Below, piece by piece: positions 36,365 through 44,866 of a stretch of DNA of 64,000 nucleotides. The first letter of the stretch is position 1, and each line of letters starts with the position of its first letter. This stretch comes from Pseudomonas sp. EpS/L25 (GTDB taxonomy: Bacteria; Pseudomonadota; Gammaproteobacteria; Pseudomonadales; Pseudomonadaceae), in assembly GCF_001512295.1 (NCBI RefSeq), contig NZ_LNUP01000002.1, positions 124,001 to 188,000 on the forward strand. The letters run 5' to 3'. Both the position numbers and the translations under genes were made by a program. The notes beneath the pieces were generated by a model that was not told the DNA's origin, did no database searches, and saw nothing but the letters and a program-made list of their open reading frames with translations.

Positions 36365-37664
36365 AAAGGGCGGCTTGGCGGCCGCCTGCGTGCTCGCGCT
36401 ACTCGGCGCCACCCAGGGGCTGGCCGAGCAACGGCTACAGGGGCCGCGGCCGGTGGTCTGGCGGGATTTCCTCGGCGTCAACGCGCACTTTCTCTGGTTC
36501 AGCCCGGAGCAGTACCAGCGGCAGATGGACCGTCTGCAAGACCTCGGCCTGGAATGGACTCGCGTCGACCTGCACTGGGACATCATGGAGCCGGAGCAGG
36601 GCCGCCTGCGCACCGCGGAGCTGGATCAACTGACCCAGGTCATGAGCGCCCGCCAGCTGAAGACGGAAATGTACCTGGTAGGCAGCCCGGACTTCGCCAG
36701 CAGCGGTCCGTTCGGCATCGCCAATCGCGGCGCCTATCCCCCCCGGGACCCGGCGCTCTATGCCGCGAGCCTGGTGAAGTTCGCCCAGCGCTATCCCTCG
36801 GTGCAGGCCTGGCAGGTGTGGAACGAGCCCAACCTGCCCAGCTTCTGGCAACCCTTCGAAGATCCGGAACGCTACGCCCGACTGCTGCAGGTCAGTGCCG
36901 CCGCGCTGCGTGCCGAGGCGCCTGGCCGCCAGGTGGTGATGGGGGGCATGGCCTACTACAGTCAGATGCCGATACGGGGTGGCCTGATGCTCGAGGCCCT
37001 GGGCAAGCTCGGGGTGGCCCAGCTGGGCACGGTCATCGCCTACCACCCGTACTCGCAGTACCCCGAAGGCGACGATCCCAAGGCTCGCGACTTCGTCGAG
37101 CGTGCCCAGTTGCTCAATGCCCGGTTGCGCGCCATCCAGCCGCCGGCGATCTGGGCGGACGAGTGGGGCTGGTCGAGCTATCCCGGGCCCAAGGAAGAGC
37201 AGGACATCATCGGCGAACAGGGGCAGGCGGACTTCGTCCTGCGCCGCCTGGCGTTGATGAGCGCCCTGGACTACGACCGTATCTTCCTCTTCGCCCTGAG
37301 CGACCTGGACAGCCGCGCCAGCGTCCGTGACCAGCACTACGGCCTGCTGCGTCTGGATGGCAGTCCCAAGCCGGTGTACCAGGCCCTGCAGCGGTTCCTG
37401 ACCCTCACCGGTCCGCGCCTGCTGCCCGAGACGCCGCCTGTCCTGGTCGGGGCGCCCGATGACCTCTACAGCATCGCCTGGCGCCGCGACGACGGCAGCC
37501 GGATCTGGCTGTTCTGGTCGGCCGGGCAGGAGCGAGTCCATCTGCCGGGAATCACCCAGGCGACGCTGCACGATCCCCTGACTGGCGAAAGCCGCGAGCT
37601 GAGCGGGGCCGACGGCGTCGACGTCCAGGCCAAGGGCAGTTTGCAGCTGCTGACGTGGAAATGA
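36351..37664 (+). CDS. PslG-like secreted glycoside hydrolase (GH39/GH5-type)
   Basis: Predicted periplasmic endoglycosidase of 437 residues. A signal peptide (MRVIRKGGLAAACVLALLGATQGLAEQ) starts at ATG 36351. The TIM-barrel shows FLGVNAHFLWFSP, WNEPN with the acid/base Glu159, and the putative nucleophile Glu271 in WADEWGW. A small beta domain follows (YSIAWRRDDGSRIWLFWSAG). The length matches P. aeruginosa PslG (about 440 residues), which trims Psl polymer in the periplasm. It probably edits or degrades the polymer made by this operon. Confidence 0.85.
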   Translation: MRVIRKGGLAAACVLALLGATQGLAEQRLQGPRPVVWRDFLGVNAHFLWFSPEQYQRQMDRLQDLGLEWTRVDLHWDIMEPEQGRLRTAELDQLTQVMSARQLKTEMYLVGSPDFASSGPFGIANRGAYPPRDPALYAASLVKFAQRYPSVQAWQVWNEPNLPSFWQPFEDPERYARLLQVSAAALRAEAPGRQVVMGGMAYYSQMPIRGGLMLEALGKLGVAQLGTVIAYHPYSQYPEGDDPKARDFVERAQLLNARLRAIQPPAIWADEWGWSSYPGPKEEQDIIGEQGQADFVLRRLALMSALDYDRIFLFALSDLDSRASVRDQHYGLLRLDGSPKPVYQALQRFLTLTGPRLLPETPPVLVGAPDDLYSIAWRRDDGSRIWLFWSAGQERVHLPGITQATLHDPLTGESRELSGADGVDVQAKGSLQLLTWK

Positions 37665-37671
37665 GGCTGCC

Positions 37672-38907
37672 ATGACCTTCGCCTGCCGCGAGTTACGCCT
37701 TCTCTGGGTACTGCCCTATCTGCCCTGGCCGCTATCCAGTGGCGGCAAGACCCGCGTCTACCATCTACTGCGGGCCCTGGCCCAGCGCGGGCATCGCATC
37801 ACCCTGCTGGCGCAGAGCAAGACACCGCCAGACGCCACGGCCCGCGCCGCCCTCGAACCCTGGCTGGAGCGCCTGGTGATCCTGCCGCGGCGCCCCTTGC
37901 GCCATCCGCAGACGCTGGCCGCCATCCTGTTTTCGTCCTGTCCGCTCTTGGCGAGCGTCAATGGCTTCTCCACGGCCACCCGGAAGACCTTCGGCGAGTT
38001 GCTGGAACAGTCGTGGGATCTCGTCCACATCGATCATAGCTACAGCTGCGAGCCTTATCTGCCGCTGCTCGATAGCCGCGCCCAGCCCTGGGTGCTCATG
38101 GAGCACAACCTGGAATCCGCCCTGGGCGGGGCCACCTACGGCCAGCTGCCGCGGGCACTCGCCGGCTTCGTGCACTACGACCAGTGGCGCTACCGGCGTT
38201 GGGAACGCCGCGTACTGGGCGCCGCCGACCAGGTGGTGGCGGTGACCGACGACGATGCGCGGTTGCTGGCGCAGGTGACCGGGCGTTCGGTACCGGTGGT
38301 GGTCAATGCCGTGGACAGCGCCCGCTTCGCCAGCGTGAGTCCCGATTTCGGCAGCCAGCGCCTGCTCTTCGTCGGCAACTTCGAGTACGCCCCCAATCTG
38401 GATGCGGTGGAGTGGGCGGTGCGCGAGATCATGCCGCGGCTCTGGCAGCGCTTTCCGCAGGCGCGCCTGCAGATCTGCGGTCATGCCATGCCCGAACACT
38501 GGCCGCAGACCTTCAGCGATCTGCGCCTGGAGTGGTCCGGCTTCGTCCCCGACCTGCGCGATGCCCAGGGGCAGGCGGCGATCTTCCTGGCGCCGTTGCG
38601 CCAGGGTGGTGGTTCCAAGCTCAAGGTGATCGAGGCCCTGGCCGCGGGGCTGGCGGTGGTCAGTACTCGGCAGGGCGCCTCTGGTCTCGGGGTTCAGCCG
38701 GGACGGGAGCTGCTGCTGGCGGACGACGCGGCCGGCCTGGCCGCGGCCCTGGCGGACCTGCTCGACCAGCCGAACAGAGCGGCGGCCCTGGGTGAGGCCG
38801 GACGGACCTATGCCCGTGCCCGGCACGACTGGCAAACCGCGGCCACCCAGCTGGAAACCGTCTATGCGGACGTCCTGACGCAATGGGAGAAGGCAAGGTG
38901 CTCGTAG
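37672..38907 (+). CDS. Family 4 glycosyltransferase
   Basis: GT-B transferase of 411 residues. The N-terminal LLWVLPYLPWPLSSGGKTRVYHLLRALAQRGH and C-terminal LLFVGNFEYAPNLDAVEWAVREI, IFLAPLRQGGGSKLKVIEALAAGLAVVSTRQGASGL are typical of sugar-nucleotide GT4 enzymes. ATG start 7 nt after the previous stop. Overlaps the next gene by about 10 bp. Confidence 0.88.
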   Translation: MTFACRELRLLWVLPYLPWPLSSGGKTRVYHLLRALAQRGHRITLLAQSKTPPDATARAALEPWLERLVILPRRPLRHPQTLAAILFSSCPLLASVNGFSTATRKTFGELLEQSWDLVHIDHSYSCEPYLPLLDSRAQPWVLMEHNLESALGGATYGQLPRALAGFVHYDQWRYRRWERRVLGAADQVVAVTDDDARLLAQVTGRSVPVVVNAVDSARFASVSPDFGSQRLLFVGNFEYAPNLDAVEWAVREIMPRLWQRFPQARLQICGHAMPEHWPQTFSDLRLEWSGFVPDLRDAQGQAAIFLAPLRQGGGSKLKVIEALAAGLAVVSTRQGASGLGVQPGRELLLADDAAGLAAALADLLDQPNRAAALGEAGRTYARARHDWQTAATQLETVYADVLTQWEKARCS

Positions 38908-39986
38908 GTCTGGATTATCGTCCGGCGCTGATCGCGCCCCATTCCGGCATCGGCCGCCAGGTCCGGGCGCTGGAAACCTACCTGGAGCAGTTGCCGGGCG
39001 TGGCGGTGCGCCGCTTCGGTTGCCTGCCGGTGGGTTATCCCCTGCGCGGTCAGGTGGAGACACCGGTCCAGGACATGCCCCTGCTCGGTCAGCACCGACC
39101 GCGGCAGCGCCTGGTCTTCGAGGCGGGCTTTCTGCCCGGACGCCTGCGGCAGCTCAAACCCGATGTCTACATCGCGACCGCCAACATGGGACTGCCGTTG
39201 GGGCGCGTACCCGGTGTGCGCCAGGTAGTGCTGATCCATGATCTCTTCCAGTTGACCCAGGTCAATCGCCACGCCTCGGCCTGGCGCGCCAAGGCCTATC
39301 GCCTGATCGACCGGTCTTCCATCGCCTATTCACTGGCTAGGGCGACCCGCATCTGGACCCCTTCGGCCTTCACCGCGGCAGACGTCGCCGCGCTTTTTCC
39401 ACGGGTTAGCCAACGAATCCGACTGCTGCCCAATCTGGTCGAACTGTCCTCGGAGCCCGCTGCAGACGTACCCGGGCTGGTGCCGGGCTACTGGCTGGCG
39501 GTGGGCACCCGGGAGCCGCGCAAGAACATCGCCCGGCTGGTGGCGGCCTGGCAGGCGGCGCGCGCCGTCGCCGCCGTGCCGGACCTGGTACTGCTCGGCC
39601 AGGCGGTCGACCTGCCGCCCGAACTGCGCGGGCTGCCCGGACTGATCTGCCTGGACGGCCTCGACGAAGGCCAGCTCAAGGGCCTCTACCGCAACGCCGA
39701 TCGCCTATGGCAACCTTCCTACGCCGAGGGCTTCGGCCTGCCGGTGGTGGAAGCCCTGGCCATGGGCACGCCGGTGGCCTGCGCCTGGGGCTCGTCGCTG
39801 GACGAAGTGACGCCGCCCTGGGCACCGCGCTTCGATGCCTTCGACGTACCGGCCCTGAGCCGCCTGATGGTGGAGCTGGCTACGCCGGCGCCCCGTGACG
39901 AGCAGGGGCCGGCCTGGTTCGCGCGCTTCGCCGGTCCGGCCTACGCCGCACGCCTGGCCGAGGCGCTGCAGGAATTGCTGCAGTGA
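38898..39986 (+). CDS. Family 4 glycosyltransferase
   Basis: GT-B transferase of about 362 residues (MLVGLDYRPALIAPHSGIGRQVRALE ... GYWLAVGTREPRKNIARLVAAW ... PSYAEGFGLPVVEALAMGTPVAC). I prefer GTG 38898, preceded by GGAGAAGG, over ATG 38883, which has no ribosome site. Resembles mannosyltransferase WbaZ/PslF-type enzymes. Overlaps both neighbours, so it is tightly coupled. Confidence 0.87.
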   Translation: MLVGLDYRPALIAPHSGIGRQVRALETYLEQLPGVAVRRFGCLPVGYPLRGQVETPVQDMPLLGQHRPRQRLVFEAGFLPGRLRQLKPDVYIATANMGLPLGRVPGVRQVVLIHDLFQLTQVNRHASAWRAKAYRLIDRSSIAYSLARATRIWTPSAFTAADVAALFPRVSQRIRLLPNLVELSSEPAADVPGLVPGYWLAVGTREPRKNIARLVAAWQAARAVAAVPDLVLLGQAVDLPPELRGLPGLICLDGLDEGQLKGLYRNADRLWQPSYAEGFGLPVVEALAMGTPVACAWGSSLDEVTPPWAPRFDAFDVPALSRLMVELATPAPRDEQGPAWFARFAGPAYAARLAEALQELLQ

Positions 39987-41383
39987 GTCGGCTCGGCACC
40001 CTGGTCGCCCTGGTCTTCGGCGTGTTGTTCGGCGCCTTGCTGTGTTTCTTGCCGGTGGCCAAGGTCGTCATCGTCGCCGCCGGGTTCGTCCTGCTGCTGG
40101 TGCTGTTGCAGCACCCCTTGCTGGGGCTGCTGCTGTTCGCCGTGACGGCCACCGCGATCCCCTACACCACGGTGGAAGTGGGGGTGCGCACCACGGTGAG
40201 CGAGGCGCTGTTGGGCATGACCTGGCTCGGGGTGGCGTGGCAGGCCTTTCTCGGCCGCTACGACCGGCAGTGGCGCTGGCTGTCGACCGAGCGGGCCCTG
40301 CTGGCGCTGATGCTGTTCAGTGCCGTGTCCTTCGTGGTGGGGCAGGTGATCATCGCCGCCCCCGGCAGCGGGCCGGTCAACTGGGTGCGCTGGCTGCTGA
40401 ATCTGTCGGTGCTGTTCCTGGTGCCCCTGCTGCTGCCCGACGAGCGCGCCCGCGATCGGCTGCTGGTGGCCCTGTTGCTGGGCAACCTGCTGATGCTGGT
40501 GGTCTCCATCGGCTACTTCCTCAAGGATCGCAACGCCATGGGCATGCTGCCGCTGCTCACCTCCCTGAAGTACGCCCATCCCGAGGCGGTCAAGGACATC
40601 TTCTCCGGCAACTACACGCGCATGGCCTCGCCCTGGGTCCATCCCAACCTCACCGGCGGCGCCCTGGCGCTGTTCATTCCCCTGGCACTGTTCTATGGCT
40701 GGACGCAGGCTGGCTGGCGGCGCTGGCTGGGCTTCGCCGTGGCACTGCTGGGCTGCGCCGGCCTGCTGCTGAGCATCTCGCGAGGCGCCATCCTGGCCCT
40801 GGCGCTGGTGTTGCTCTGGCTGAGCTCGCGCAAGGTGCCCTACAGCGGTCGCATCATCGGCCTGGCGATCCTGGTCGGCGTGCTGTTGGTGGCCGCCTAT
40901 CCGCCGCTGCAGGAGCGGCTGGCGACCATGTTCTCCGCGACCAACGCCAGTACCGAGGTGCGGATGGATGAATACACCCATTTCCCCGAGGTCATGACCC
41001 GTTATCCGCTGGGCATCGGCTTCAAGGTCGACCCGCCGGTGCCGGGCAGCGGCCTGCTGGGCATCTCCAACCTCTGGCTCAACTTCATCTACAAGATGGG
41101 CATTCCCGGCATGCTGCTGTTCGTCTTGGTGACCCTGCGCTGGTGGCACGAGTGCCGGCCGCGCGGGCCCATCCCCCAGGTCACCCGGGACAATGCCCTC
41201 TGGCTGGGCAGCAGTTGCGGGGTGGCGGCGGCCCTGCTCACCGGCCTCTTCGATCACTATTTCAGCTTCACCAACGTGCTGATCGCGCTGTTCTGGCTGC
41301 TGCTCGCCCTGAGCCTGCAGCAGGCCCGCGCCCATCCGGAATTCGCCGGCCCCGAAACCCCGCCACGGACGACCCCACCATGA
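39983..41383 (+). CDS. O-antigen polymerase/ligase-family membrane protein (putative Wzy)
   Basis: Polytopic inner-membrane protein of 466 residues with about ten hydrophobic helices and a long periplasmic loop (about 180-215; KDRNAMGMLPLLTSLKYAHPEA, SPWVHPNLTGGALALF). The LLLSISRGAILALALVLLWLSSRK segment is the O-antigen ligase/polymerase (Wzy_C) signature. Expected to polymerise lipid-linked repeats at the periplasmic face. The GTG start overlaps the upstream stop (GTGA), and the stop overlaps the next ATG (ATGA). Confidence 0.87.
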   Translation: MSRLGTLVALVFGVLFGALLCFLPVAKVVIVAAGFVLLLVLLQHPLLGLLLFAVTATAIPYTTVEVGVRTTVSEALLGMTWLGVAWQAFLGRYDRQWRWLSTERALLALMLFSAVSFVVGQVIIAAPGSGPVNWVRWLLNLSVLFLVPLLLPDERARDRLLVALLLGNLLMLVVSIGYFLKDRNAMGMLPLLTSLKYAHPEAVKDIFSGNYTRMASPWVHPNLTGGALALFIPLALFYGWTQAGWRRWLGFAVALLGCAGLLLSISRGAILALALVLLWLSSRKVPYSGRIIGLAILVGVLLVAAYPPLQERLATMFSATNASTEVRMDEYTHFPEVMTRYPLGIGFKVDPPVPGSGLLGISNLWLNFIYKMGIPGMLLFVLVTLRWWHECRPRGPIPQVTRDNALWLGSSCGVAAALLTGLFDHYFSFTNVLIALFWLLLALSLQQARAHPEFAGPETPPRTTPP

Positions 41384-42201
41384 AGCATCGTGTTGCCATA
41401 CCCCTGGATCTGCGTGCCGAGCTGGCGCAGGAAGCCCGCGCGCTGGGCGTGGACGAAGCCCAGCTGGCCGAGGCGCTGGCGTGGATGCTGGCGAACGACG
41501 TGGCCTTCGAAGAAGGCGAGGGCCAGGCCCGTCGCTACTCGATCTGCTCGGTGGACATCGAGCCACGCATCACCCATCCCCTGGCGCAACGCTGGTTCGC
41601 GCGCCTCAAGCGTCTGGTGCCCGCCAGTTTCGTGCCGCTCTATGGCTACAATCTGGCTACCCTGCGTGATCGCGGCCTGCGGGTCTGGGAGCAGCTCTAC
41701 AACATCTTCATCAACAAGATTCCCAGCCACACGGTGCGCCTGGCCTGGCTGCGCCTGGGTGGTGCCAGGATCGGCAAGGGTTCCTCGATCTGGCGCAATA
41801 CCGAGGTGCTCGGCATCGAGAACCTGCGCATGGGCGCGGACAGTGTCATCGCCTGGCACTGCCAGGTGGACGCTCGCGCCGGGCTGATCATCGGCGACCA
41901 CGTCGCCATCGCTTCCCATGTGCTGATCATCGCCGGCAGCCACGACCTGGCCGCGCCGGAGTTCTGGTCGGTGTCGGCGCCCATTCGCATCGACGACTAT
42001 GCCTGGATCGCTTCCCGTGCCCTGGTCGGCCATGGCTCCCACATCGGCCGTGGCGCCGTGGTCACCGCCAATACCGTTGTGGCCAAGGTGGTGCCGCCCT
42101 ACAAGATCGTCGGCGGCAGCGGCGCCAAGGTGATGGGGGAGCGGCCCCATGAACTGAATTATCGGGTGGGTGGCAAGGGGCTGTTCACCTTCCTGCATTG
42201 A
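41380..42201 (+). CDS. Left-handed beta-helix acyltransferase (WcaF/WcaB-like)
   Basis: Cytoplasmic O-acetyltransferase-type protein of 273 residues. The N-terminal 120 residues are helical; hexapeptide repeats follow (GGARIGKGSSIWRNTEVLGIENLRMGADSVIAWHCQVDARAGLIIGDHVAIASHVLIIAG, ALVGHGSHIGRGAVVTANTVVAKVVPPYKIVGG). The catalytic His is probably in AGSHDL. It would acetylate a sugar of the repeat. Start overlaps the polymerase stop by 4 nt. Confidence 0.88.
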   Translation: MKHRVAIPLDLRAELAQEARALGVDEAQLAEALAWMLANDVAFEEGEGQARRYSICSVDIEPRITHPLAQRWFARLKRLVPASFVPLYGYNLATLRDRGLRVWEQLYNIFINKIPSHTVRLAWLRLGGARIGKGSSIWRNTEVLGIENLRMGADSVIAWHCQVDARAGLIIGDHVAIASHVLIIAGSHDLAAPEFWSVSAPIRIDDYAWIASRALVGHGSHIGRGAVVTANTVVAKVVPPYKIVGGSGAKVMGERPHELNYRVGGKGLFTFLH

Positions 42202-42209
42202 GGATCGCC

Positions 42210-43622
42210 ATGTTCGGCTCCACGCTCTGGTTGACGCTGGCCACCCTGGCCGGGCTGGTCCTGGGTTTCGCCCGGGAGTGGCTGCTGGTGCACGCCTGGG
42301 GCGCGGGCCTGACCAGCGACGCCTTCCTGGTCGCCCTGTTCCTGCCCGAGGCGCTGCGCACCGCCCTGGCGGCGGGACTGCTGAGCAACGCCGCTTTGCC
42401 GCTCTATCAGCAGCGCCTCGGGGCCGACCGCGCGCGGTGGCTGGCGGCCCTGGCCCCGAGCATGCTGTTGCTGGGCGCTGGGCTGGCCCTGCTGCTGACC
42501 CTGGGCGCCGGCGCCTGGACCGGCGTGGTGGGCGCCGGTCTCAGCGAGACGGGGGGGGAACTGGCCGCCGAGGCGCTGAAGATCCTCGCCTGGTGCCTCC
42601 CGGGACTGCTGCTGCATGGCCTGTTCGGCGTGGCGGCGCTCACCCGCGAGCGCTACCTCCTCACCGGTTGCGGCTCGCTGCTGTTCAACCTGCCGCCGGT
42701 GGCCTGCCTGCTGCTGCGCGGCAGTGCCGTCTCGGTCGAGGAGCTGGCTTGGAGCTGCGTGGCCGGCAGTCTGCTGATGCCGCTGTCGCTGCTGCCCACG
42801 GCCTGGCGCGAAGGCTGGCGGCCCTGGCGCTGGCCGGATCCCGGTGCCGTCGGTCGCGAGCTGGCGACACGCCTGGGGCCATTGCTGGCCAGCGCCCTGG
42901 CCAGCAATGGCCTGGCGCTGTTGGAGCGGATGGTGGCGTCCTGGCTGGGGGAAGGCGTGGTGACCTGGGTCAACCTGGCGCGCAAGCTCATCAACCTGCC
43001 GCTGGTGGCCCTGATGAGCCTCAACCAGATTCTCATGGCGCTGATGAGCGGCCGTGTCTGGGATGCGCGCCTGGCCCTGCTGCGGGTGGGGCTGCAGTGC
43101 GCCGTGCTGCTGACGGTGCCGGCCATGGTCGGCATCGTCACCACGGCGCCGGCGCTGGTGGCCCTGTTGCTGCCGACGCAGGCCGGCAGCGAACGCCTCG
43201 CCCTGTTGCTGGTGTGGTTTTCGGCGCCCCTGGCGGTGGGGGCCTGGAATGCCATGCTGGCCCGCTATGCCTATGCCGGCGGCGATACCCGCCTGCCGCT
43301 GCGCTGCGAGTTGGCGGGCAATCTGGTCAATGCCCTGGCGCTGCTGGTACTGCCCAGTGTCCTGGGCACGGTGGGCATCGCCGTGGCTGCCTTGTTCGGG
43401 CTGCTGACCACCACGGCCTGTCTGCTGCGGCGTCTCGAGCTGTTCGCCGAGGTCGCCTGGCGCGATCAGGGGCTGCTGGCCTTCTGCAGTTTCTGCGTGG
43501 CGCTGTTGCTGGGGGACTGGTGGCGCACCTTGCCCAGCCTGCCTCTGCTGGCGCTCGGCATCCTGGCCGGGGCGGTCCTGCTGGGCGCCCTGGCCTGGCG
43601 CTGGAAGCCCTGGCGCGCCTGA
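42210..43622 (+). CDS. MurJ/MviN-like flippase (putative Wzx)
   Basis: Inner-membrane lipid-linked oligosaccharide flippase of 470 residues in the MVF/MOP superfamily, with about 13 hydrophobic helices (for example LTLATLAGLVLGFAREWLLVHAWGAG, VTWVNLARKLINLPLVALMSLNQILMALM). ATG 42210 has AGGA 5 nt upstream; TTG 42198 overlaps the previous stop but is less likely. It is last in the EPS operon and serves as its flippase. Its TGA stop lies in the CTGAG that flanks the miniature element. Confidence 0.86.
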   Translation: MFGSTLWLTLATLAGLVLGFAREWLLVHAWGAGLTSDAFLVALFLPEALRTALAAGLLSNAALPLYQQRLGADRARWLAALAPSMLLLGAGLALLLTLGAGAWTGVVGAGLSETGGELAAEALKILAWCLPGLLLHGLFGVAALTRERYLLTGCGSLLFNLPPVACLLLRGSAVSVEELAWSCVAGSLLMPLSLLPTAWREGWRPWRWPDPGAVGRELATRLGPLLASALASNGLALLERMVASWLGEGVVTWVNLARKLINLPLVALMSLNQILMALMSGRVWDARLALLRVGLQCAVLLTVPAMVGIVTTAPALVALLLPTQAGSERLALLLVWFSAPLAVGAWNAMLARYAYAGGDTRLPLRCELAGNLVNALALLVLPSVLGTVGIAVAALFGLLTTTACLLRRLELFAEVAWRDQGLLAFCSFCVALLLGDWWRTLPSLPLLALGILAGAVLLGALAWRWKPWRA

Positions 43623-43623
43623 G

Positions 43624-43864
43624 AACCTGTTCACGATCCGCTGCGCGTCGGCCAAACCGCGTTGAAAATGGCCTGGGTCGCCAGCCCGGCCTGGGCGGCT
43701 CCGTCGCACTGCTCATTTACCACGCGTGAACCCGAGCGCGAGTCCGACCCGCTTCCTCAGCCCTTTGATTCGCTGGCGCTCACCCTGCGGGCCAGCCGTT
43801 GGCTGTTACTCCCGTTGGTCGTTGCGCCTGGTTTGGCTCTAGCTCGCGAGATCGTGAACAGGTT
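43624..43864. mobile_element. Miniature inverted-repeat element with 5-bp CTGAG duplication
   Basis: 241-bp element bounded by CTGAG on both sides (43619-43623 and 43865-43869). Terminal repeats AACCTGTTCACGATC and its exact complement (15 bp). No coding frame. A 99-nt core (43661-43759) is 88/99 identical by hand count to 53539-53637. It exactly fills the gap between the convergent flippase and cobA genes, and the left CTGAG contains the flippase stop codon. Confidence 0.85.
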
Positions 43865-43872
43865 CTGAGGAA

Positions 43873-44625
43873 TCAGGCGCTGGCCTGGTCGGCGAAGCTC
43901 AGCGCCTGCTGCAGCGCCGCCTGGCCCACCACCTCGCCGATCACCAGGATCGCCGGGCTCTTCAGCTGGAAGAGGGCGGCGTCCACCTGCAAGTCCTGCA
44001 GCGTCGAACGGCATTCGCGCTGGCTGGGCAGGGAGGCGTTCTCGATCATGGCCACCGGAGTGGTCAGCGCCAGGCCACCTTCCAACAGGCCCTGCTGGAT
44101 TTCGACCAGGCGAGCGACGCCCATGTAGACCACCAGGGTGGTACCGGTCGCCGCCAGGGCGCTCCAGTTGGGCGCGCTGTCGTCCTGGGTGTGGGCGGTG
44201 ACCAGGGTCACGCCGCGGGCCACGCCCCTCAGGGTCAGAGAGATGCCGCAAGCGGTGGCACCGGCGAGGCCGGCGGTGATGCCGTTGACGATCTCGCTGT
44301 GCACGCCACGGGCGGCCAGCCATTCGGCTTCCTCGCCGGCGCGGCCGAAGATGCAGGGATCACCGCCCTTGAGCCGGGCCACGCAGCGACCCTGGCGGGC
44401 GTAACGCAGCATCAGGCGATGGATGAAGGCCTGGGGCGTGGAACGGCAGCCGCCGCGCTTGCCCACGCGAATCACCCGGGCACCGGGGCAGTGTTCGAGG
44501 ACAGCCGGATTGACCAGGTCGTCGATCATCACCACCTCGGCCTCGCCCAGGGCGCGCACGGCCTTGAGGGTGAGCAGCTCGGGATCGCCGGGGCCGGCGC
44601 CGATCAACCAGACTTTCCCGCTCAT
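43873..44625 (-). CDS. cobA: Uroporphyrinogen-III C-methyltransferase CobA
   Basis: SAM-dependent enzyme that converts uroporphyrinogen III to precorrin-2, supplying siroheme for nitrite and sulfite reductases. The protein has 250 residues, the length of the monofunctional SUMT. Motifs: VWLIGAGPGDPELLTLKA, DDLVNPAVL, GKRGG, RLKGGDPCIFGRAGEE, GITAGLAGATACGISLTLR and VVYMGV. It lies behind its own sigma-54 promoter and a NasR-type attenuator, tying it to nitrate assimilation. In other pseudomonads it usually follows nirB-nirD and the nitrate reductase gene. Confidence 0.95.
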   Translation of the reverse strand: MSGKVWLIGAGPGDPELLTLKAVRALGEAEVVMIDDLVNPAVLEHCPGARVIRVGKRGGCRSTPQAFIHRLMLRYARQGRCVARLKGGDPCIFGRAGEEAEWLAARGVHSEIVNGITAGLAGATACGISLTLRGVARGVTLVTAHTQDDSAPNWSALAATGTTLVVYMGVARLVEIQQGLLEGGLALTTPVAMIENASLPSQRECRSTLQDLQVDAALFQLKSPAILVIGEVVGQAALQQALSFADQASA

Positions 44626-44662
44626 GGGGGTTACCTCTCGTGTTCAGGGGTGACTGTAACGC

Positions 44663-44706
44663 AAAAAAAAGGCGTCCCGCTGCATGCAGCTGGGACGCCT
44701 TTGTCC
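44663..44706 (-). promoter_or_regulatory. NasR-type (ANTAR) attenuator in the cobA leader
   Basis: Read on the minus strand: a small hairpin GGAC-[AAAGGC]-GTCC (44693-44706) whose six-base loop has the A1/G4 pattern of ANTAR targets. It overlaps an intrinsic terminator with stem GGCGTCCC / GGGACGCC (44671-44699, inner GCTGCATGCAGC) followed by eight Ts (44663-44670). The hexaloop's right arm is the terminator's left arm, so the two are mutually exclusive. A second AAAGGCGCTCC copy lies just upstream and may form the first ANTAR hairpin. Confidence 0.75.
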
Positions 44707-44756
44707 TGGAGCGCCTTTCCTCGCCGTTGAAGAAAGACCTATGTTGTCTGGGGGTT

Positions 44757-44773
44757 TGCAGGCTTCGTGCCAG
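44757..44773 (-). promoter_or_regulatory. Sigma-54 promoter of cobA
   Basis: Minus strand CTGGCACGAAGCCTGCA matches the -24/-12 consensus (TGGCAC-N5-YTGCA) with exact spacing. Transcription should start near 44746, giving a leader of about 120 nt that contains the attenuator. Nitrogen control by NtrC is expected, but I saw no clear NtrC site. Confidence 0.8.
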
Positions 44774-44824
44774 TTGCCCGTGCGAGTCGAACCGCGGCTT
44801 CGCGTGCTGTGCGGGCAGCAAGAT

Positions 44825-44861
44825 CGCCCCGTTTCGAGGCAAGGTGCCTCGAAACGGGGCG
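44825..44861. terminator. Strong hairpin terminator after nrtC
   Basis: Perfect 17-bp stem (CGCCCCGTTTCGAGGCA and complement) with a 3-nt AGG loop, 6 nt beyond the nrtC stop. No good T-run follows, but its strength and position favour transcript 3'-end formation. Confidence 0.75.
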
Positions 44862-44866
44862 AATCC

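Noticed and set aside
43624-43864. Intrinsic terminator between the flippase and cobA genes
   Set aside because: The inverted ends are about 210 bp apart, with target duplications outside them, so a mobile element explains the structure better than a hairpin terminator.
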